Source: Endothia cerciana (lineage: Eukaryota > Ascomycota > Sordariomycetes > Diaporthales > Cryphonectriaceae). From it: a stretch of DNA of 64,000 nucleotides. The notes under the pieces were generated by a model. The model was not told where the DNA came from, did no database searches, and saw only the letters and a program-made list of their open reading frames with translations. This document shows, one piece after another, positions 34,218-45,121 of the stretch. The translations under genes were made by a program, and so were the position numbers. The stretch is from contig JALRMH010000032.1 of the NCBI GenBank assembly GCA_026119935.1, positions 186,001 to 250,000 on the forward strand, read 5' to 3'. Each line of letters opens with the position of its first letter. The stretch's first letter is position 1.

Positions 34218-35734
34218 CTACTTACTCGTATCGACCACATATCGACCAGTAACCCTGCCCTCCAGCATCATGTCATACACATCCTGCAGCTTCGATAATC
34301 CCACCGTCCTAATGAGTCGAAGAAGGTCAACGAGTTGTGCCAGTATGCTTGCTTGGGAGACGTTTTAATCGAAGGTCGTACTCACTTGTATGGTGCCTTG
34401 ATGAGACCTCGTCTGAAAAAGTCTATCGCTTCTGCGGTGTCCTGACGATTTCCCACATAGCTACCTTTGACCCTAAGCTCTCTATTCGCGAGGGAAACAT
34501 GTTAGTGTTCTCTGATTTCTCAGATATATCGAGAGACTAACCTGACGACCGTGTCGAAGACGGGCGCTCTGATGAAGGCGTTGGCCGGAAGCCCCACACA
34601 GACTATGGTTCCTTTGCTCCTGATATATCTGCTGGCTTGTTCGAAAGGTTTCTCACTCGCCGCAAGCAGTAAGGCAGCGTGTGGCCCGGAGCCATCGGCC
34701 GCCTTCTTCACTGCGTCGACTATGTCATCGGATTTCAGGAAGTCGACGTATGCCTCCGCGCCAAGCTCAAGGCACGTCTGCCTCTTCTCCTCGCCACCAT
34801 CAATGGCGATGGGGCGCAGGCCCATTGCTGTGGCGTACTGCAGGGCATAGACGCCGAGTCCGCCGCCGGCACCGGCAATCGCAACGTGCTCGCCAGGCCG
34901 CGCGTCCGACTCCTTGAGTGCCTTGTACACCGTGAGTCCTGCGCAGAGGATGGGTGCTACCCCTTCTAGATCGCAGTCTTTTGGTATCCGGGCAACATGT
35001 GCGGCTTTACCGATCGCGTACTGCTGGAAGCTCCCGTCGACTGTGTAGCCTGACAGGCTTGCGTCGCCGCAGAGTGACTCGTCGGACTGGCGGCAATGCT
35101 CACAGCTCATACAAGAGCCATTCAGCCACTGTGGTGGTGATTAGCGGTCCGGGAATGCGAGTCTGCAAGGTGGGTTGTTGCGGAGAATCACTTACCTTGA
35201 TACCCGCATAGTCGCCCAGCTCGATATCCTTGACGAGCTCACCTCTGGCCACCACGACTCCTGCTCCCTCGTGTCCGCCAACGAGCGGCATCTTCGACGG
35301 AAGAGGCCAGTCGCCCCGGACGGCGTGTAGGTCCGTATGGCATACCCCACTGTACTTGATATTGATCAAGACTTCGTCGGGCCCCGGCTTCGGTACCGGG
35401 ATTTGTTTGTATACCACCCCTTGTACCTTCTTAGCACGCGAATTGACACATATATGATCATACCAAGGTTTGGCGAGCATCACTTACGACCACCCTTCTT
35501 CTCCAAGACCTGCGCCCACTGCAAGCCGGGGATGCCGGCTGCTGCACTGTAGCCGGATGACAGTCTTGCGCCTGAGACCCGAGTGCCAGAATGCCATGGT
35601 ACGCACGCGGGGAACGATCGATCTGAAGATCGGCTCAGTGGTGTCGTCCCAAGAGGAATCTTCCACGTCGCTCGTAGAATCTGCGGGAGGGCATCAGGCC
35701 TGGCCAGCCTTGCCAATCTCGCTGTTATGATCAT
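34218..35734 (-). CDS. zinc-dependent alcohol dehydrogenase, mitochondrial ADH type
   Basis: Five exons, complement(join(34218..34308,34386..34481,34542..35128,35196..35419,35488..35734)), 414 aa. The core begins QWAQVLEKKGG. Catalytic zinc ligands: Cys in YSGVCHTDLHAV, His in GGHEGAGVV, and Cys further on; the structural zinc site is SCEHCRQSDESLC. The NAD-binding motif GAGGGLG follows, and the end is GRYVVDTSK. Every junction restores conserved sequence, for example AGIK/WLNGSCMSC. About 70 extra N-terminal residues, rich in Arg and Ser (MIITARLARLARPDALP), look like a mitochondrial presequence. It would interconvert ethanol and acetaldehyde or similar. Probably primary metabolism rather than polyketide tailoring, although it sits at the cluster's right edge. 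Confidence 0.88.
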
Positions 35735-36369
35735 AGTCTTAGAAGTTAGGTATTAGCTGGTGAACGTACGCATTCCCTCACGGATGTTCATGGTGTCGAG
35801 CATGCGACAATTCGCGGGACTACATTACTATGTAATTAGTCGCATGCCTTGCGAATACCGCATGCGGTAAATATAGACTGCTAGAGGAGCGCACTAGGCT
35901 GTGACACATGAGCCTTATCACCCGACGCGGAGGCGCCGTCAGGCAAAGTTTAATCCGCCCCAGGATCCATGCTGCAAACAGAGCCGCTGATACTGTGTAG
36001 TCCAACTTCTGCGGCTGATTTTCCGTCCATGTCATACGAGTCATACGATAATCACGGGATCCGGGACCAGGTCCGCACTGCGAGGGTGTGCACCGCTCCG
36101 TCGTAGAATCCAGGTGAGCATGCCTTAATCTCAAGAACCCTTTCTGGATGTTTATAGAACAATCCCGTCACCTGATTGGTGGCCTGTCACAGTGTCAAAT
36201 ACCTTGTGGGAAATCTTCATGGGATCCTCGGAAATTATTCGCCCAGCAATGTGCCCAGGCTGACAGTCAACCCCCCCCCCCCCCCTTTTAAGAAAATCCA
36301 CCTTAGAGAAGCATCTTATCAGGGGATCCGACACCGGAGCGCCTCTCGGCTAAGGGGAGGCAGCTCCTA
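35735..36369. other. intergenic region at the start of the decayed zone
   Basis: No gene seen. Includes a C run at about 36270-36286. Composition becomes AT-richer than in the PKS cluster. Confidence 0.5.
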
Positions 36370-37345
36370 GGTCGACGTCTGCTGGTATCTCTGCATACAC
36401 CTGTCCTTGCTCTCCTTGAAATCCACATTCGGAGCGGGATAGCTCAGCTTCTCGAAATCCTTCTTGCTCATCTTGTTATAGGGATCGAATATGGTCTTGC
36501 CCTGGATGTAGGATTGCCCAAACTCTCAGCCTTTGTTCTCTTGTCCTGCTTCAACCCACCAGTGCGTCAGCACAAGCGTTGAGAGAAAACTCCACTTCGT
36601 TTCCCGATCGTGTTAGGGGGACGGCTCCATTGCTTTGGCTTGCGGCAAGCTTTCTCCTTGCTATATATGCGGTCTGCCCGGATAAAGAGTCGGATATAAG
36701 TCAACGACACCTGGTATTCCAAGCCCTGCGATCTAAAGAAGAATGAGATACAATCTAGGCGCCTATTACAGGGCCAGTAAAGCGTTCTAAACAGACGAGA
36801 CCAGCGCTTTTCTAACTGGCTCTTGACTCGGTTCCAAGCGAGACCTATTCAAAATATCGTGAAAGAGTACCCCAACAGCGCAGCGAAAAGATCCTCAACA
36901 CGTTCTGCGACCATTCCACTAGAAGACTTAAATACAGGCGCCGTCGAGTTAGCACCAGCCATCCAGATCTGGTAGGGTTTGTTTGCGGAGTCCATGCGAT
37001 ACGATGACTTTGCCGTGGGTAGTCGTCGGTCTCCCGTGCAGCGCTTGAGGTACCTCCAGCCACTTGTATACTTGGTAATCGTCGGTTCGCTACTCAAAGC
37101 CGGAATAAGCTGCTTGACAAGTTCTCACTTATTTGGGGCGGGTTTTTAAAACATGCCGTACTTGTTGGCTCCTTCTACAACCACGACTATTGCCTGTGGT
37201 TTCTCCGCCACCTCGAAGCATTTTGAACTGTCCTCCATGGCGCCACCTGTTCCCGTGAGAGAAATCCATCCAGTGGTAGGGTACATGGAATCAACCCAGA
37301 GGCTTTCTGGCTCTCTGGTTCTGGGGCTCAGTCAGTTAGGCTGTT
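36370..37345 (-). pseudogene. unidentified broken gene
   Basis: Protein-like segments follow one another on the minus strand but are split by stops and shifts. A first block (about 37300-37150) reads MYPTTGWISLTGTGG..VVVVEGANKYG. A second (about 37097-36850) includes NKPYQIWMAGANSTAPVF. Then come weaker blocks, and a last one (about 36515-36370) reads QGKTIFDPYNKMSKKDFEKL and ends in a TAG. The order and amino-acid character suggest one decayed gene. I do not recognise the family. Confidence 0.4.
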
Positions 37346-37871
37346 GGTAGCCAACCCGACTACATAAAGGTTCACCCATCGTCTTCCGCACACGGGCCAA
37401 GCGCTAACCCAGCAAGGCAGATCGCAAGAATTCCTAACTGTAAAGACTCCTATTCACTTTTTTTTTTTCTTACAACGGGATTCAGCATAATTATTACCAT
37501 TCTACAAATGGCAAATGCTATATGTAAATATTAACTAGTTTTCCAACCCTGGTTCTCAATAGTTGAAAGCATGAGATGGCACTCCTTTCAGACTCGGGGT
37601 GCTTACCAGTAAGAGATTAATCCCATGCATGCTCATACTGGTCTGGCAAAGATACTTCGCATTCTAGCTATGTACATGCGACTGTGGCTGATGACGTGGA
37701 CTTTCAAAATCCCATCTGACCATCTGCTCACTCACTTAGAATCTCTGCCTACCCACCTTAGTCTTTATATACAAAATCACTGCATCTAAAAACCACAGCG
37801 TCCGACTGCACATCTGCCAAAAAACAGGAGTCACATTACTTTCTCGCTCGGAAGAACAGTCGACATGTCAG
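37346..37871. other. intergenic, AT-rich
   Basis: About 500 nt of AT-rich sequence with a T run at about 37459-37469. No gene seen. Presumably includes the promoter of the ankyrin ORF. Confidence 0.5.
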
Positions 37872-38426
37872 ATGAGCCTCAGATCCCACTTTTCAGAGAT
37901 TGGCGATACTCTCCCGGTGTCCGCAACGGGTCACGGGAGCTTGGTTACGGCCCCTCCCCAGGCAGTTCCAATCCAAGACAAGACCAGCGACGAAGCGAAA
38001 ATCCGGAGATCGGGACACAAGTCGCCTTTATTCGTGGAGCCACTCAGTAATCATACCATCGAGACGAAGTTAGCCGCCATGCGCGCTGCTATTGAGGCCG
38101 GTGCCGAGGTAAACCAGCTCGACGAGGAGCGGCACTTAAGGTATAACGAGGGGCGCCCCCTTGACGCCTGTCTGAACCAAGGCCATATGGCAGTAGGGGC
38201 CCGTGTGAGCGGTAATCCTCTCGCCATCGAGCTGCTCTTGGAGCATGGCGCCGATCCGCGCCTCAGAGCAAGAGCAATACTGTTTTCGCCGTTGCAAGTC
38301 GCGAGGCACTATTCAAAAGAACCACCATCCCCGGAAGCGAAGCTGTTCTACGACCGTGTTCTCGAGCTATTTGAGGAGGCCATAGTGATGCTAGAGGAGA
38401 AGGAGGGGGCGAAAGCAGCAGGATAA
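37872..38426 (+). CDS. small ankyrin-repeat protein, possibly a fragment
   Basis: Uninterrupted frame of 184 aa. Two ankyrin-like units are visible: KLAAMRAAIEAGAEVNQLDE followed by RPLDACLNQGH, and NPLAIELLLEHGADPRLRA followed by SPLQVARHY. The C-terminal 45 residues are charged and helical in character. The first 55 residues lack any motif. It lies in a zone of broken genes, and two units are few for a functional ankyrin protein, so it may be the remnant of a longer gene. Ankyrin repeats mediate protein binding; no partner can be inferred. Confidence 0.55.
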   Translation: MSLRSHFSEIGDTLPVSATGHGSLVTAPPQAVPIQDKTSDEAKIRRSGHKSPLFVEPLSNHTIETKLAAMRAAIEAGAEVNQLDEERHLRYNEGRPLDACLNQGHMAVGARVSGNPLAIELLLEHGADPRLRARAILFSPLQVARHYSKEPPSPEAKLFYDRVLELFEEAIVMLEEKEGAKAAG

Positions 38427-38740
38427 TTAAGGAGAGGAGTGTGACTGGACTGGCGGATGATAGGCACCTAAGGAGACGTTAGATTGCTTCCAGCTACAAT
38501 ATGTATATGGAAGCAAGTCCTAGTCTTCACCCTGCTAGGTTAGAACTAGCTGCTGCAATTTGTATAACAGCTTCAGGAAGGATCCTTTTCTTGAATTTAC
38601 CCCTTTCCCACCTGAATTAACTACCTTGGGGCCTTGCATGAAGAAAGCAGATGATCTATAATCTTCTTCAACTCCAAACCTCTTCAAAGCAGAATGTAAA
38701 TCGCTTCTCGCTTAAAGATAAAAGTATATACGGACTCGCA

Positions 38741-38918
38741 CCTGTGGCCGGTGCGCTGTGTTCAGAATACTAAGAGCGCGGAGCTAGTCCCTGAGCTGAG
38801 CGCGGACAAGGTAGACAAGATTATCCGAAATGTCTTGGGTGCGCGGGTTGAGATGTACAGTGCCTTCTACGACCCTTTCACGGAGTCGCGGGTGGAGGAC
38901 TGGGGCCTGCGCAGTTAA
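38741..38918 (+). pseudogene. unidentified C-terminal gene fragment
   Basis: A short open segment without its own start codon reads ELVPELSADKVDKIIRNVLG and ends VEDWGLRS at a TAA. The amino-acid character is protein-like, but I do not recognise it and see no upstream continuation. Confidence 0.25.
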
Positions 38919-38939
38919 TCCCCGCCCTGATCGGGGTTG

Positions 38940-39230
38940 ATCTATCGCGCGTGTATATCTTCACTTTCTGCTTGAGGAAATGTTGTAGGCGCTCTATGCC
39001 GGCCTCGTGACCTAGTGGCCATAGTTTGCGGATGCGGGCCGTGTCCTTCTCCGATGCGACCTCGCTCCAGCCTGGTAAGGAGGGATCTTGGTGTCGAACA
39101 GGTCCTTGAACTCGGTTTTTGCTTCCTTGTCGTCTGCTTCTGGCCGGTCAACTAGGTCGAGGAGCTTAGGGTCGCCAGCCACCTTGGAGAGCCAGGCCTT
39201 GTGGTACGGCGTGGAGACCTTCATCGGGGC
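38940..39230 (-). pseudogene. DNA photolyase fragment
   Basis: About 95 residues of a photolyase/cryptochrome N-terminal domain: MKVSTPYHKAWLSKV at the expected xTPYxxAW block, then a charged spacer, then after one frame change (near 39075) RIRKLWPLGHEAGIERLQHFL, the LWPxGxxAAxxRLxxFL block typical of photolyases. The FAD-binding C-terminal half, the DNA-binding helices and the extreme N-terminus are missing. The fragment abuts the broken GST on the same strand with no spacing, which suggests rearrangement. Confidence 0.65.
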
Positions 39231-39249
39231 CGCCCAAGCCAGACTTCAA

Positions 39250-39738
39250 GGCTTCCGGTTCCACGACAAGTCTGGTCGTGGAGGAGTTGAAAGGCGGTAT
39301 CGGAGTTCTCCCCACTCAGCTTTTTAAGAATATCAATGTCCCTCCATAGTTCATCCACTTCGTACTCGATATTATTGGCAAAGAGATGGCTGATACCATG
39401 CATCGTCACTTGGCATGTGGCATTAGGCGTAGTGCCACCAATACAGGAAATCGAAGTAGTTCGAGTCGCTAGGCTTCGAATACAGCCGTCCGCCGCCGTG
39501 CTTGAAGATGATGTGCTCGCAGATCGCGCCGCTCTCGGCCAACTTGAGGCCTGTCTCTGTGTCGTCAACAAAAGGGGGCTTTGGCTCTCTCATTCCCGGG
39601 GAGGCTGTTGAGTGTTGGAAGTGACAGCACGGGATCCCGCTCATACTTAACCAGCTTGTGCGGAATTCCAAGCTCCTCGCAGAGCCATAGAATCCGCTCC
39701 TATTGAGAGATTCCTAGATGACGTACGATAAGGGTCAT
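39250..39738 (-). pseudogene. glutathione S-transferase, broken by a stop and frameshifts
   Basis: Begins MTLIVRHLGISQ at 39738, then an in-frame TAG, then ERILWLCEELGIPHKLVKYERDP, which together form a normal thioredoxin-fold GST N-terminus (SQSERILW in intact relatives). The glutathione-site ESGAICEHI is present (usually ESxAI). A one-base frame change near YWWHYA at about 39430 continues into NIEYEVDELWRDI of the helical domain, which then ends in photolyase-like sequence. At least two disabling changes make this a pseudogene rather than a mis-annotated gene. Confidence 0.7.
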
Positions 39739-40592
39739 TGTGTCTGTCTTTCTGAAGCGGGTTATACCCGGACACCAGTCTTGAACCCGTGACGGCCGTT
39801 TGAGTGTAGGGGCTGGGGAGGTCTCGGATCAAATATATTTCCAGAGTCCTTCAACGACTCAGAGGCACATGGTGTGTACATCTACCCGAGCATACGTCCC
39901 GGGATACCCAAAAAGGACCAGCAAGTCACGCCAGGAGGGCTGGATGATGCGTTTCCATGCTGGCGCGGTCCGCCTTGCCTCCAAGGGTCCGGCTCGGGCC
40001 TTGGATGAAATCGATGTCAGTGAATGAGGAGCGTGCCCATATTTCAGCCTTGGTGTGCTGTTGTGACCTTCATATGTACTATCGCGTTGAGAACAATTGA
40101 ACATAGGAGGACGATGCGTTGTGGCGGGGTCACGCAGCGGCTCGTTTGGACTAATATCTAGATGCTCGTGTGCCACAACCTATGACTTATGCAGATCAGT
40201 TTCAAGACAAGCCTAACCACCCTTCAAGATTTTGTCGAGGAGAGTAAAAGAAAGCGAAATGTTGCCGACGAGCTCTGACGCAAGTGCCGCGATGCCCTTC
40301 GATCTCTCGTATCTTGGGGTGATAGGACCCTGGTTGTACTTAGGACGCGGTATGGCGCTCGTGAGCCACAGGATGCGTGTGTGGCTTTGTCTGATTTCGG
40401 AACTAGAGCGCCGACCGTTCCCTTCATGTGCAAAACATTATCTTATGTACACAGTAGTACATTTGAGTTGCCTGCCATTTTTGGTCTCTCTACCCCGTTG
40501 AGGCGCATTGCCGAGGTACGGGGATAAGCAGTGGTCAGCCATAGGGGAATAAGAGCAACCTCCAGCCCACCACCACCCTGGCGCCACCCTTC
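39739..40592. other. intergenic, no gene recognised
   Basis: About 850 nt with only short motif-free frames on both strands. The right end must contain the thioesterase promoter. Confidence 0.5.
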
Positions 40593-41582
40593 ATGCTCGG
40601 GGCACTGATGATGGCGCCGACGTTCGCAGACCAGCTTGCCCTCGAGCAGCTGGGCCCGGGGGAGTTCGCCTCCAAGGAGTGCCCCGGTGCATACGGCAAC
40701 ATCAACGGCATCGCCTACGGGGGATCAACCCTGGGCATAGCGGCCCGTGCAGCATACGCCACGGCCCCGGAAGGCTACTCGCTCTACTCGCTCCTGGGCC
40801 AGTTTCTGGGTCCCTCCTCGACCAAGTCGAGGCTGTTCGTCAGCGTGCAGAGCACCAGGGACACGCGGACATTCGCCACGAGGAGGGTGGTGGTCAAGCA
40901 GGAGCAGCCAGATGGGAAGCTCCGGTCATGCCTCGAGGTGCTGGCTGATTTCCACATTGAGGAGCCGGCCTTGTTGACGTACTCGGCGCCGCCAACCCTC
41001 AAGTATAGCGGACCCGATGATAGCCCGACGTTGCAGGACCTGGTGCGGAAGGCCGTGTCGGAGCGCAAGATCGAGAAGGATCCGACCGTGAAGAGCGGTG
41101 CCATGTTCTACGGGCTCGGTGTCCACTTCGAGACGAAAACCTGCCCCGAGGGCATGTCAGGGCAGAATGTTGTGGGTCTTCTGAAGGACCATCCCACAGA
41201 CCAGGACGTTCTTCATGTCACGGATCGGGCGTCTGGGGATTGGGCGAGGTCGAGGGTCCCGCTGAGGTCGACGGGGGAGAAGGCTGCCGCTCTGGCTTTT
41301 CTGATGGACGGTGGACTGCCCTTCACCGCCCTGGCGCATAATCATTTATGGTTCACTGACAGCGGGACATGCTTGACCATCGACTTTGCGCTGCGTCTCT
41401 TCACGCCAGATGTCAATCTGACCAACTGGCATCTGAGAGAGAGGAAGACGATAGCTGCGGGCTTCGGAAGGACGTACAGTGAGGGCCGGCTCTGGGATGA
41501 GCAGGGGAACCTGGTGGCGTCGATGACGCAGCAGTGTATCTTAAAGACGAGGCCACAGGCGAAAGGCAGGGCTGCGTTGTGA
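40593..41582 (+). CDS. acyl-CoA thioesterase-like double-hotdog protein
   Basis: Single exon, 329 aa. Shows the fungal TesB/Thioesterase-like layout: an N-terminal hotdog with NINGIAYGGSTLGIA, where the central helix begins, and YSLYSLLGQFLGPSS; strands with RTFATRRVVVKQ and CLEVLADFHIEEP; then a second hotdog containing AALAFLMDGG, LWFTDSG, LTIDFALRLF, a final strand pair and NLVASMTQQCILK. Several Met codons lie at the start (40593, 40608, 40611) and I cannot decide between them. Likely hydrolyses acyl-CoA. It sits 13 kb from the NR-PKS beyond decayed DNA, so a link to the polyketide is unproven; peroxisomal or general acyl-CoA metabolism is equally likely. Confidence 0.82.
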   Translation: MLGALMMAPTFADQLALEQLGPGEFASKECPGAYGNINGIAYGGSTLGIAARAAYATAPEGYSLYSLLGQFLGPSSTKSRLFVSVQSTRDTRTFATRRVVVKQEQPDGKLRSCLEVLADFHIEEPALLTYSAPPTLKYSGPDDSPTLQDLVRKAVSERKIEKDPTVKSGAMFYGLGVHFETKTCPEGMSGQNVVGLLKDHPTDQDVLHVTDRASGDWARSRVPLRSTGEKAAALAFLMDGGLPFTALAHNHLWFTDSGTCLTIDFALRLFTPDVNLTNWHLRERKTIAAGFGRTYSEGRLWDEQGNLVASMTQQCILKTRPQAKGRAAL

Positions 41583-42155
41583 ATGTCTATAGACCTTTAT
41601 ATCAGGCGCTCTAGAAGTCTGAGTTATGGGCTTCGCCATTGGCGTCTTGTCGGATGCACCACTCTTCCTGCATATCCAGGCCTTTCCCCGCCCAGCTTTA
41701 CGTGGCCTTTTGGGTTGAAGCTCGTGGCGGCCTCGGAGAAACTACAGGTGATCTTGTTAATGTAAAATCGGTAATGAAAGCTTCGCTAAGAGGGAGATAT
41801 GCCGAGCTGGCGGCCCAAGCTATTACTACAATCGTACTGAGCTCTATATGGAGTCCGACACCTCAGACTGTATTTCTCGACACACGTAATCATACCCTTC
41901 TCAACAACAGGATACAGATCTCGAAGGTCTGGGGGCATGGAGGCATGGACGATGGCAATTAATTAGTCTGAATCCTCCAAAACCTTCTTGATATGTGTAT
42001 CCCAAAAACTCGCCCGCTTCCATCATGATCAACACCAGACCAAACACCAACACAAAATTGACAAGCTGATGATCTCTTCTCCGCAAAGTCTAATTTCATT
42101 GGGCCCGAATACTATTCTCGCCCAGTCCGAGTTTCCCAAACCCTCGGGTCGAACC
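41583..42155. other. shared 3' region of convergent thioesterase and secreted-protein genes
   Basis: 570 nt between facing stops. No coding signal. Confidence 0.45.
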
Positions 42156-42916
42156 TCACTGCCGCCTAGAAAGGCCTCGCGACTCGACGACCCCAGTCGA
42201 GTTTGAGGTCTGCACGATGACGTTCGTCACGACGCACCCAGCTGGCGGGAGGCCTCCGTCGCTGAACACGCCCCAGCTGAGGAAGTAGCCCGGCGTCCCG
42301 TTCACACTGTCCAGGCACGCGAACCAGTCCTGGGAGCCGGCGGTGAGCTTGTGGAAGACCGAGCCTGATTAGCCGTCAAGTTAGCCGGAAGAAACCAGAC
42401 GGCGCAACATGGGTTTTGCTTACCATCGTCGATGGCGAAGTCAAACTCCTGGTAGTTCATCACTCCATACACGTAGGAGGACACGCCGTAAAGCTCGCCC
42501 ATGTCAGCGACGGACATGCCGTATACCCCCGGGGTGCACTCCGTGCTGTCGGAGAGATCGAAGACCAGCGAGGTGGTGTATCCATCAGCGTCCGGGGTTG
42601 ATGTGTTGGTGTATGCTGCAATGCCAGCTGGCGTCAGCCTAGAATCCCATCGATTTCATATCCCGCGAAGAGGGGGGGGGGGGGACATACTAGGGGTGCC
42701 AGGATTTACACCCGCCAGCCCAGCTTGCAGAACCAGGTCGGTTGTGCCATTATTTACAGCAGTGAGGGGGACGTATGTGTCGTTCAACTCCATAGCAAGA
42801 GTGAATTCATGGCTTGCAGGTGGGGAGGTCCTTCGTGGACGTCTATGTCCGGGCTGAGGCAGAGCCGTCGCCAATGTTGTCAGGCCCAGCAGGGCGGATA
42901 TCAGGCTGCAGAGCAT
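42156..42916 (-). CDS. small secreted protein, unknown family
   Basis: Three exons, complement(join(42156..42364,42424..42615,42691..42916)), 208 aa. MLCSLISALLGLTTLATALP is a clear signal peptide. The mature part has few Cys (STECTPG, WFACLDS, AGCVVTN), several N-glycosylation sequons (NDT, NGT, NTS, NST), and ends ESRGLSRRQ. All introns are in phase and restore smooth sequence. The first intron contains a run of 13 G on the plus strand (42672-42684). I do not recognise a domain. It could be a cell-wall protein or secreted effector-like protein; no evidence for toxicity or enzyme activity. Confidence 0.75.
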
Positions 42917-45121
42917 GTTGATGGATGAGATAGATTGGTGAGTAGGTGGAAGTGTGACGTTGCACTAGTAGGAGAGCGGTCCATGGTCGGCGGCTATCTG
43001 TTGAATACTGGAGAGGGGGTGACGTTTTAAATACTTCCCATCACCCACCGCCAAGTGTCACGATCCTCAAGGTAAGGTGGCAATCCGCCTTTGACACCCT
43101 GGCACCATAGGTTGTTGACGTTAGGCGATGATCCTCCCACCCTCCGCCCTGCCGGTTCCCGTCTTCACGGAAACTGCGCTGATCGCGCTGCGTTGATTTG
43201 TCCTGCAGGCGGTGCCAGGGTGCCCAGGTGCACACCGAGTGATAGGAGACCCGTTCTTCGTGCTAGCTTGGCCACACCTCACCAATGGAGTCGCCGCATG
43301 CAGTTGGGAATACGAGGTTCCTTTGCATTTACGGGATTCAGAGATTTTTTTTTTTTAGACAATGTGAGGTGAGGTGTGTCCTGACAGGCCATAGATTGGT
43401 CTCTGATCTAGTCGGGTGATCTCTTTCGAGGTTGAAGTGTCGAGATTTCTTCGGGATCCTTCCACGTATACCCAGCCCCCTCTCCCGTATAGTGCTACGT
43501 CAGTATTCGTCTTTCGGGCATAAGAAGAAAGAGAAAGCAAACTCGGATGTCACCTCAGGGTTTGCCATTGCTAGCCGCCTAGTCGGACTTTGAGTTTCCA
43601 TGTACATAGAAACAGAGCTTCGCCAAATCTAGTCTCTGCCGACTGCAATGTCTTGAAATGTACCTAAGCAGTATTGACGGGTTTACTCGTGTTACCATAT
43701 TATCACAGACGTTACCACTGTCCCATCATAAGCAGTCGGATCAAAGATCCGGAGTGCGACAGAGTTTTTCAGATTCCCGCGTGGCCATACCATCACCCCG
43801 AAACTCTGCTCATTGGCATGACGGGCGAGGCATTCTCCTCGGATGTCGCGTCGTTCAAGACGTGGTGATGTCTTGGATGCCATAGTTGATAGCTGCACCC
43901 TGGACATAGTCTGTGGGAATCACTCACATTCAAGCGCCAACCTACTACCGAAAGACTGCATTCTATCATCGGTGATGGGCAATCTGCTTGTTCCCCGGAC
44001 CTCTGGTACGGCAACGCCATCGATGAGTACGGCCGGGAATTATCCAGTACTGGGTATTGCCGTTTCTCCACTGGAAAAGAAAGGAAAGAAAGAGAAAAAC
44101 CCCGCCCTCTTTAATTTGATGATAAATTTTCGCCGCCCCTTAAATTTCTATTTTTTTTTTATACATTAAAAAAAATGCTTGTTGACATTTTCTCTTTCAG
44201 TTCAATAAAACCTATCTCTTTTAAAGAGTCAAAGAGTATTCATAAGCTCGCCTCCTGTGCAGCATGCAGGACGTCCATCATGCAAGAGAATAAGCACTTG
44301 TCTTCCACTTCCTGCAGCCTTCAAATACTATTCGCCTCGACCTGCTCATCTAGTGAGTGAGCGGGTTGTAGTGCTCTGTAGATTCCTGTTACACCAGAAT
44401 CGGAGAGCCCTCTAGGGCATAGTGTGCTGTCACCAGGCCTGACTGACTGCTAGAACATTACGATTGTCCGCTCTGACAACAGCATCGAGCCAATCCACGG
44501 GCACGTACGTACCCGGGGCTTTGATGATCCTGTGGTTACGCCAATGCCGTCTGTAGGTTTGGTCTGAACAAAGGGCTCTACGTGAGGCGACTAGCCCGAC
44601 CTCCGTCGGGATCTCTTTCGCTCGGAGATCTTGTCTTGATCACACTCACCGTGTTGTCACCGTCAATAGATTCGACGGATCGAAGCGTAAGATCCGAGAG
44701 TTTCGAGCGAGGGGGGCTTCTGGCCGAACCACGTGGTGGCCGGATATGGGGAGGGGGGAAGGCTTGATCGGCTGCCGGTCTGTCTTTGTCCTGCTGTGGT
44801 AAACACCAATGAGGCTCCCGGGGCGGCGGTTGTTGCGGTGCCATGTGCCATTCGTGGAGTATTCGTGTCGTTCCGACAAACCTGAAGAACCACAATAACG
44901 CGACCTCATTCTGTGCGGGTGACGCATGCGTCTTCTCTCCCAGCGCATAGCCGGCGTAGCCAAGTGAACGGACCTTTGAGAGGGCAGCACATCTGGCAGT
45001 CTGACCGGCCAGATTTCCAAGGTCGCATCGGCGCCCACAGGGCGTGCAGGCTTCCTGTGGCGGTCCGCCCGATAGAAATGTAGAGAACACACGATGGCCT
45101 CTACACTATCAGGTAAGACGG
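42917..45121. other. 2.2 kb intergenic region, no gene recognised
   Basis: AT-rich patches, including a T run at 43348-43357 and an A/T-rich block at about 44070-44220. Short open frames lack motifs. Confidence 0.5.

Noticed and set aside
40593..41582. Thioesterase-like gene as the polyketide releasing enzyme
   Set aside because: The NR-PKS has its own TE, and this acyl-CoA-type hotdog protein lies 13 kb away beyond decayed genes.
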